Assembly (NCBI GenBank): GCA_034670405.1
Contig: JAXDDX010000071.1
Span: 2,447,501 to 2,511,500, forward strand
Direction: 5' to 3'
Length of the DNA: 64,000 bases
DNA from: Hoplostethus atlanticus
Lineage: Eukaryota; Chordata; Actinopteri; Trachichthyiformes; Trachichthyidae
The translations under genes were made by a program, and so were the position numbers. This document shows positions 56,040 to 64,000 of the stretch, one piece after another (within the stretch, counting starts at the first letter, position 1; every line of letters starts with the position of its first letter). The notes beneath the pieces were generated by a model. The model was given only the letters and a program-made list of their open reading frames with translations, was not told the DNA's origin and did no database searches.

Positions 56040-58600
56040 CCAATAAATTCTTAAGCTGGGCTTTTGGCCCTGGGATTTAGGGAGCTGGAATTAACTGCAT
56101 CTTTAGGGTAATGCTGGTTCGAAACCTAGTGGATAAGATTAGTAAACTAGGCACAGAGCTGCCTGCTTGTGGCTGCACTTGGCCTGTGATCGGTGCTGTA
56201 GCGCACAGGGGCGTGCTGGTTCGTGTTAATGAAGTACTGGGGCATTACTGACTTACTAGTTGAGCAGATTGAGATCTGGGCTAGTTTTGGCCCGAAATAG
56301 CACTCTGGTTCGGCAAATGGCTAGGACACAATGGAACAAAGTCTTGATGTGGACAAGCTTGTACGGAATGTATTACGTGCTTGGGAACGGACTGGCATTG
56401 GCTGAATTGGAACTGGAACCAACTGGCACTTGGTCTTCGGTGGTGTGCGGCCTGCGGCTGACTGGGCCCTGGGCCTGGGTGGGTATGGGGTGGGCCCTGG
56501 CTTGGTGGTGCTGAGCTGTGGCCTTGGCTTGTAGGCCTGGCTTTGTGCTGGTATCGCGCGGTTGACTTGGGGGAGCAATGACTGGCTTTGGCCCAGAGTT
56601 GTAGCGACCTAGCAAGATTGGCTGCTTGGTTTGATGGGCAAAGTGGGCTTGTCAGTGGGCATCTGGCTGTGGGGCGGTGTTGCCATGGTGATGGCGTGCA
56701 CCGGACTGGTCATGAGGAGTTTTACTAGGCACGGGGAGACTGGGCCTGGGGCGCTGGCCGTGGTGCCCTGGCACTGGGGACTGGTTGGAAGATGTAGGGT
56801 TAGCTTAGGAATGGCCGCTTGCTGGAAGTTCTGTGTGCCTTGGGACTATGCCAGACTGGCTGGCCTGCGTCATGCACTGGTCTCGAATGGGTAGTAATGG
56901 CACCCTGTGACCTAGCCTGGTTGACGTAATACTGCTGGATTACTGGACTCAGCTAAGGGCTGGCGGCACCGGTTGAACTGGCGTTCGCCCGGGCAGTAGG
57001 AATGGTGAACATTGCTAGAGCTTGGGAGGCTGACCGCGGTAGGCGGGGCGTGGGCCTGGGGCTACATTGGTATGGGACCTGGGCTTCGGCAGGGTGTTGG
57101 TACTGGGCTGTGGCCGCTTGATGGGGTTTTGGCAGTACGCACCAGGCTACGTGGGGACGAGGTCTTGTTGGCCTGGTAAAGCTGTCTGTCCTCTGGGACT
57201 GTGGCCAGGTAGGCTTAGTAGGCTTACTGGCCTGGCCATCTGGCCAGCATTGGTGGTGTACTGCACTGGGACTGGGCTGACTGGGCACTGGGCGTCAGGA
57301 CCAGACTGGGTTTGTTCCCGCACTGGGCCCTAGAATAGCTGCCTGGGCCTGGCACCTGTGGCAGCTGGGCTGGAAGAGCTGGTGGTGCATGGTCTGAAAG
57401 CAGCTCAGTGGGCTGCTTGGTGAGCTGGGACTGGCAATGCTTGGGCTGAGCTTGGACTGGGCCATGCCGGACCGGGGGCTGGTGTAGCTGCCTTGGGACC
57501 ATCTGGCACTAAAAGGCTGACTACTGGGCGTAGTGGGACTGGGCTTTGTGGAGCTGTGAATGTAACTGGACGAAGGCTTGCAGCACCTGGGAACTGGGCT
57601 GCCGTGTGGCCATGGCCGTATGGGTTAACGGGAATTTGGGTACTGGACTGGTGCTAGCTGGGCACCTGGGGCCTTGGGCCCGGGTCTGCTGGGACTTGGA
57701 GCTGGCTCTGGCGTCTGTAAGCGGCTGGACTTGTGGCTGGCTGTTGGGCTGTGTGTGCGGCTGGCTGACTGAGCTTGGGCTGGTGACTGGGCGGGCCGGC
57801 TTGGCTGTTGGGCACTTGGGTTGTAGTGGCGCGTGGGCTGGCAGCTGGGGCTCTTAGGGGCCTTGGGCTGTGGCACGGCTGGACTGGGGCTGGGTGCTGG
57901 GCGTGGCGGGGCCCTCGGTCGTGCTGGCTTGGGTCGTAGCTTGGTGGGGCTCCTGGGCCTGGGGTGTGACGCTGGGGCTGTAGTGCACCTGGGCCTGGGC
58001 TGGCCTGTGGGAATCCGGGCGTAGGATGGGCTAGCTATGGCTGGCGACTGGGCTTGGGAACGGCCCTTGGGGGTATCTGCGGGTGCTGACTATGAACAGG
58101 ATAGCATGGGCTTAGCTGGACAGGTTTATGTGGAAGGTGCAGCTGGGGCGCGGTAGCTGGACTGGCGTACTGGGAACTGGCTTGGAGACTGTAGCTGGGC
58201 CTGGAGATGTTGAGCCTTGGGTACTGGCCTGGTCTGGCTTAGCTGGGCTGGGCTGGATAGCAGACGGAATGTGAATTGTGCTGACCGCTGGGGCTGCAGT
58301 ACTGGACTTGGGATACTGAAAGGCACTGGGCTTGCGGAAAGCGGCAAGGAATTGACTGTCCGACTGCTAACAGCGCCCCGGGGCTTAGCGGTACTGGGGC
58401 TTTACTGGCACCTGGGGCATTGGCTGGACTGATGGGTCTTGAACTGCTTGACAGTGCTGGGCACTGGGCTGGTGGCACCGTGCTTTGGCTGGGCTTGTAC
58501 TGGGCACCTTGGGGCTTGTTGACGTGCTGCCGAGGCTGAACTTAGCTTGGTCGGCTCAGCCATGTACTGGGCCCTTAACTGAGGGAGAGCTGGCATTGCT
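56040..58600 (-). pseudogene. scrambled repeat block 4 of the array
   Basis: More divergent than blocks 2 and 3. Words such as CTAGCTGGGCACCTGGGGCC at 57654 still show repeat identity, but most units are hard to align. No credible protein. Confidence 0.5.
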
Positions 58601-60399
58601 AGCTGAGACTGGGGCATGGTTTGTAAAGACTGAGAGGACTGGAAGTTTGGTCATAGATGGGCTTGACTCGGTTGACTGGGCCAGGTGCCCTACCTGCATG
58701 GGCTTAGCTGAGACCGGCTTTTAGCTGCACTGAGCTCGCTAGGTGTGATACTGGAACTGTGTAGATTGCTAGCACTGATGATCGGGCTCTATGAACTCCT
58801 GGAGTAGGCTGGCCTTGTTTCGGCTGTAGCGGGAATTCCTCCTGTCTAGACTGGCCTTGACGAGCACGTCAACAATCGGACAATGAGCTTAGCACTGGGC
58901 CCTGGGCGAGCGAATAGCATCGGTTTAGCTCCTGGCTGCTTGCAAGAATGCCTCTGCTTATTGGCAATGGCTGTGTGAATGGGCTTGCTTGGAAACTGGC
59001 TTTATGATTGGGTTTGTAGAGGACACTGGGCCTATGCTGTTCCAGTTATCAGATTCATAGCAGTTTGCAACACTTGGGTTTAACTTTGTCTTAACACACA
59101 GGAGCTGACTGAATGTGTCTTTGGGCTCACATATGAGGCAACGGATTTGACACTGAGACTGATGTTAGCTTTAAATTGGATTGTAAAGTACGCTGGACTT
59201 GCAGCTGACAGCAATCAATCTGGTGCCTGGTGCCCAATGAAAAATAACTCCTGATCAGGGAAAACTAGGATCATTCAGCTTGACAGGACACTGCTTCATT
59301 CTTGTAATGGGCAGTTCAGCTTAGAATGATTGTATAGGAAAATGCCATTCTGGTCCTATTCTCAGGTGGAAGAGACATTTGATTGACATTTCTAAAAATC
59401 ACTAGAGACTGATTGTTTGCTGGATTGGATTCAGCAGGAATGACTTTTGCATCGCAATTCTTAGGTAGGGAATACATGATCAACATTGAGTCAGAAAATG
59501 AAATCCTACTCTCCCCAAGGAACCCAAACAAATTCGTTAGTATTGTAAACATGCCAATAATTCGGTAATGTACAACTATCAATGTTATGCGAAATGCATC
59601 GATGTAATTTAGCTTAATTGCTTTGGTTACACAGTTACACGGCAGTCATCAGGGATCCTATCTGGCACCTAAGAAAGTTAAAGACTTATTTAACTCTAAG
59701 ATGAGCATATGAGTTTTGGTCTTTAATGCTTGAGCATTTCAGAATGTGTTTTACCAGTGAACTGCAGATAGAAATGAATGAAAAGTACTGTGCAGCATGA
59801 TAACTGTGCTAATTGTTTTGAAAGTAGCCCAACTGTTGCCCTGTTGGAGTCAACAGTGCTCTGGGACCAAGTGGCAGGACTTCCGTACTAGAGGCTTACA
59901 CTGCCGTACTGGCCTGTGTGAGGAAATGCACTACTTTGTGACCTAGGCTGTGAAGGTATGAGGTGCCTATTGGCAGCCATATTGGGATATGACAGCAGCA
60001 GTCTGGGAATTTCAGATTTCCCAGGTCGACTGTTCAGCTTTGGCTTGTGCTCAGGTCGGTACTTTGAGTCGACTGCCAGGCGTCACACATTGGTGGGTCT
60101 TACACCTGCATGTACAAGTTACAATGGTATAGACGGTATGTTCTGAACTGCGGACAGTGGCATTGGATAGCATTGATCCCGGTAGTGATGAAAGCACTGT
60201 CTGGGCTCTAAATGGAACTAGTGTGCTGGAAAGCCTCATTCGACTGGCCTGCTCACTTGTGGTTAGCTCAACTTGGGCTCCAAATTGCTGGTGACTGACC
60301 TGATTTATGGAGGATCTGCAGAGCAAATCAGTGATGTACTAGCACTGGCTTATGCACTGTGCAACGTCTGAAGATAGGTGGCGCTTCTTACGCCTGCTC
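58601..60399. repeat. degraded flank between blocks 4 and 5
   Basis: AT-richer noisy sequence; no gene. Correspondence to the clean flank is weak base by base. Confidence 0.35.
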
Positions 60400-61300
60400 T
60401 TGGCGTGTACTGGGACACGGCTTTGGTGTGTATGGGCTAGCTGCTGGATGTCTGGGCTTGTGGCCCGGTGTGACTGGCTGCTGGGTAGCGGCGGATATGG
60501 CTGAGCTGACACTGGTTGCCGAGTGACTGGGCTGGTCTGGCCCTGGGGTGGAACGCACTGGCTGTTGGGAAGGGAACGCGGCTGCGTCTGGGCGACTGGG
60601 ACCGGTTTGTACGGGTGCTGGCGTGCGGCTGTGCTGGGAACTGTTTGGGCACTGGGCCTTGGCTGCGGCGTGGTGGGCCGGTGCTTTGCACCTGGTGGCT
60701 GTGAGTGCTAACGGGGCTGAGCTGGCACTGGGCTTGGTGCTGGCTGTTGCTCTGGCACTGGGCTTGGCTCTGGGGCCTCTGGCTGCTTTGCGGGTCTGGC
60801 GACAGCACAGTGGGCCGTTGTCGGCTGAGCTGGCCTTGCTGACTGGGCCTGGGCCCTCTGGGCGTATGGAACTGGTTCTAGGACCGAGTTGGCTGACTGG
60901 TCCTGCTTGTATAGATTGGAGCTGGGCTGGGCTGTACGGCGGTTGTGAGTCGGGGTTGAGCAGTCCTGTTATGCAACTGCTGATAGACCTGGGGCGATGC
61001 GGTACGCTGGGGCTACTGTATGACTGGCAACGGAGACCCTGCAGGTTTGCGTGACTTATAGGCTTCTGGTTGGATCTGTTCATAGACCAGCTTCTGTAGG
61101 CTCAAGATAATCTATGGATGATGCATTGTGGCTGAGTCTTTGGTGGACTTGCATTTGTTGTTATGTCTAGACTGGCCTGCCTACTGAGTCTTCACGGAGA
61201 CTGGCCGCTGGTCATTATGACCTACTGGGCCTGCTTGCCTGACAGGGACTGGTTCGTAGAACGCGCTTGCCAGGCTATATCGAACCTGCCTTAGCTCCTT
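60400..61300 (-). pseudogene. scrambled short repeat block 5
   Basis: A short G-rich block with CTGGGCTTGGCTCTGGGGCC-like words, the least preserved repeat block, then noisy flank to about 61730. Confidence 0.4.
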
Positions 61301-61734
61301 GTCTGGCTTGCTCACGAAGTGGCTGTACTAGGTCCTCCTGTTTGAAGCAGCACTTCTATGGCTTGAGTGAGTGCTGAATGGTATCGTGCATTAAACTGTG
61401 ACTTTTAAGACTGCACAGTGCGCTGCTCGTCTAGGATTTACCGAAGGATTTTTTATGGCTCATATGATATGAACGGAATTGGCTATAGCTTGTGATACAT
61501 AACGAGTTGAGGTGATCATGAAGGCTTTACTAGATATGAACTCGCTCAGATGCGATACTTAATCCTCGATTGCAGATTGTCCTTTTCATCAGATTGCAGT
61601 CACAGCTAGAGCAGTCCTTCATTTTTGCGCTGAATCTTTGCCTGTTAAGGACTACAACTGTATGTACTTAGGATCATACACCAGTAAATCATTTCCTCCA
61701 GGAGTAAGTTTCACTTGGGAATTTTTTTGCCCCC

Positions 61735-62894
61735 CAGCCTGATGGGAACCTACACCAATATGCATTTGTGCTTGAATTTGATGGTCAACAGATGCTGCTT
61801 TTCAAGGAAAATTCCACCCTCAGGTACACTTACACTGTTAAATATCAATGTGCAGTGTCCAATGCATTCCAGGACTTGTTTTATGATGAAGTGTTTTAAT
61901 TGACTTTTGGTGTACACAGTTTTATAGTAGCGGGCAGCAGGGTGGCCCGTTATGCTGCGTTCACATCTCATGGGAATAAATGATTGACTGAAAGACAGCT
62001 TGTAAGTGTTAAACTCCTTCAAATGAGTTTGAAGCCATGATTGGAGTTCTGTAGGCTTTAATTGCTTTGTGATAATTCTCTAGCCTTCTGATGTTTAGCG
62101 CAGTCCAAACACTGCAATACCGACCACAAATGGGGAAAAACAAAAACAACTTGTGCCCTGCCACTGTTGTAAACGAGTCACTTAAATTTGTTTATTTGAA
62201 ACGTTCAGCTCTGCAACGTGGGTGCTGGCCCCCGGTCGATATGGAATGCGGTTGTCGACCCCGGGCCAAAGTAGGATGTGGTAACATTCCCCGCTGACGT
62301 GAGATGCAGGCTCTCAACACCAGACCGATACAAGGGCCCTGGTCGACTGAGGACACATGACCACTACATATGCTGAACCATAGGGGCCCTGGCTGTACAA
62401 GGATATTGAATTGTTAGTCAACTATATAGCCTGCCCTATATTTTGTCTGGCATATTACACACCCAGCAGTCCTGTGGGGGGAGATTCCTCTTTGATTTGG
62501 CCCAGTCAAGTTTCTTCCATTTTTTCACCTCTTCTCAGGCTGATTGTGCTGACCAGGTTAGGCTACTTTAGCAAGCCTACATAATCTGCCTATGTCCAAG
62601 TCCTAGGCACATCATTTTGGTGGGTGTTCCATTACACCATGAGCAAGGCAATAACAGAGGTCTCAGACACACATGGACAAGCAAAGTCAGTTTATTTTTT
62701 CCCCCCCAAAGCCCATCACAAGAACAAAGTCAAGTTGGCCCATCAGTTGAGGGAAGTCTTGGAAGCACCTTGCGAGGTAGATGGTCTGAAATGACAAGAC
62801 TAGTCAGTGGCTTTCAGTTGACTGAAAATTAGCTGGGGAATTGCCAGACAACATTCTTAGCTTTGAGATTCCCTCCTGCCATCCCAGAAATCCC
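61735..62894. repeat. clean downstream flank of array copy 6
   Basis: From about 62091 it matches 44256 onwards base for base at an offset of 17,835. Between 61735 and 62090 it matches 43900-44255 with several single-base indels (for example CCTGATGGGAACC against CCTGATAGGGAACCC, and GTTAAACTCC against GTTAACTCC). It includes the MITE fragment at 61804. Confidence 0.9.
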
Positions 62895-64000
62895 CTAGCT
62901 GGGCATGTATCTATATCCACTGCCTTTCCCAACATTCATGCCAAACCTAAAAGAGCATAACACTAGGTGAAGCTCAGGACCTATACCTTTTTTGAACTGG
63001 TTAAGACTGACCTGGACACAAATATGTCAAAATCGGAGCCAGAAAGTAAACGCACACCTACCCATTTTCATTGAAACTGGTGGCTGCACCTCCAGTCTGG
63101 GCAGCAGCAGGATAAGAACCGTAAATGTTGCTGAAGGCAGGCTGGTAGCTGGGCACCTGGGGCTGCTAGCTGGGCACCTGGGGCTCGTAGCTGGGCACCT
63201 GGGGCTGCTTGGGCTCGTAGCTGGGCTGCTGGGGCCCGTAGCTGGGCACCTGGGGCTGCTTGGGCTCGTAGCTGGGCTGCTGGGGCCCGTAGCTGGGCAC
63301 CTGGGGCTGCTTGGGCTCGTAGCTGGGCTGCTGGGGCCCGTAGCTGGGCACCTGGGGCTGCTTGGGCTCGTAGCTGGGCTGCTGGGGCCGGAAGCTGGGC
63401 ACCTGGGGCTGCTTGGGCTCGTAGCTGGGCACCTGGGGCCGGAAGCTGGGCACATGGGGCTGCTTGGGCTCGTAGCTGGGCACCTGGGGCCGGTTGCTGG
63501 GAACCTGGGGTTGCTTGGGCTCGTAGCTGGGCTGCTGGGGCCGGTTGCTGGGCACCTGGGGCTGCTGGGGCCGGTAGCTGGGCACCTGGGGCTGCTGGGG
63601 CCGGTAGCTGGGCTGCTGGGGCCGGTAGCTGGGCAGCCTGGGGCTGCTTGGGCTCGTAGCTGGGCTGCTGGGGCCGGTAGCTGGGCACCTGGGGCTGCTT
63701 GGGCTCGTAGCTGGGCTGCTGGGGCCGGTAGCTGGGCACCTGGGGCTGCTTGGGCCGGTAGCTGGGCACCTGGGGCTGCTTGGGCCGGTAGCTGGGCTGC
63801 TGGGGCCGGTAGCTGGGCTGCTGGGGCCGCTTGGGCTCGTAGCTGGGCTGCTGGGGCCGGTAGCTGGGCACCTGGGGCCGCTTGGGCTCGTAGCTGGGCT
63901 GCTGGGGCCGGTAGCTGGGCACCTGGGGCTGCTTGGGCTCGTAGCTGGGCTGCTGGGGCCTGTAGCTGGGCACCTGGGGCTTGTAGCTGGGCACCTGGGA
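62895..64000 (-). CDS. unknown secreted Pro/Tyr/Gln-rich repeat protein, array copy 6 (partial)
   Basis: Last exon 62946-62895 and the 3' part of the repeat exon (64000-63062) are present; the signal-peptide exons lie beyond the window. Same products as copy 1: PSYRPQQPSYEPKQPQVPSY repeats, AFSNIYGSYPAAAQTGGAAT, and exon 4 FGMNVGKGSGYRYMPS. It shares the TAG at 63166-63168. It lacks the 4-base loss of copy 1 but has one extra base near 63635, which shifts the frame there. Repeat order between about 63630 and 63830 differs from copy 1 by whole units. Confidence 0.55.

Overview
The window is vertebrate nuclear DNA, most likely from a teleost fish. Genes are split by many short introns with GT-AG (one GC-AG) junctions, exon products match vertebrate proteins along their length, and introns hold microsatellites, minisatellites, small inverted-repeat DNA elements and fish-type SINE pieces. 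The species cannot be named from the sequence.

Layout. (1) 1-14774, + strand: the 3' two thirds of striatin (strn), twelve exons covering the linker and the complete WD40 propeller; its 5' part lies off the window. A long gene-free tract follows (14775-22300), the first part probably 3' UTR. (2) 22468-25146, + strand: complete four-exon BTB-BACK-PHR gene, btbd3-like. (3) 27029-35592, - strand: complete thirteen-exon esf1, a nucleolar rRNA-processing factor, tail to tail with btbd3. (4) 36974-42082, + strand: complete eleven-exon ndufaf5, a mitochondrial complex I assembly methyltransferase-fold protein, head to head with esf1 across 1.4 kb that probably holds a shared promoter region. The btbd3, esf1, ndufaf5 association resembles human 20p12; in human, striatin is on another chromosome.

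(5) 43200-64000: a tandem array of a gene I cannot assign to a known family, all copies on the - strand. The one readable full copy (45060-48031) has a signal-peptide start split over two small exons, a short Ser/Gly/Tyr-rich segment, a roughly 700-residue Pro/Tyr/Gln/Lys repeat (PSYKPQ, PSYEPQQP) and a small last exon. A second clean copy (62895-64000) runs off the window. It matches the first at a constant offset of 17,835 bases for about 1.5 kb. Between them, 48.2-61.7 kb contains about four more repeat blocks that are recognisable but scrambled by constant small substitutions and indels. This looks more like uncorrected long-read sequence than real genes, and ORFs there should not be trusted.

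The four conserved genes do housekeeping or signalling work and are not functionally linked. The repeat array is the accessory and most novel part: a putative secreted, cross-linkable structural or adhesive protein whose two clean copies each carry one frameshift and share one in-frame TAG.
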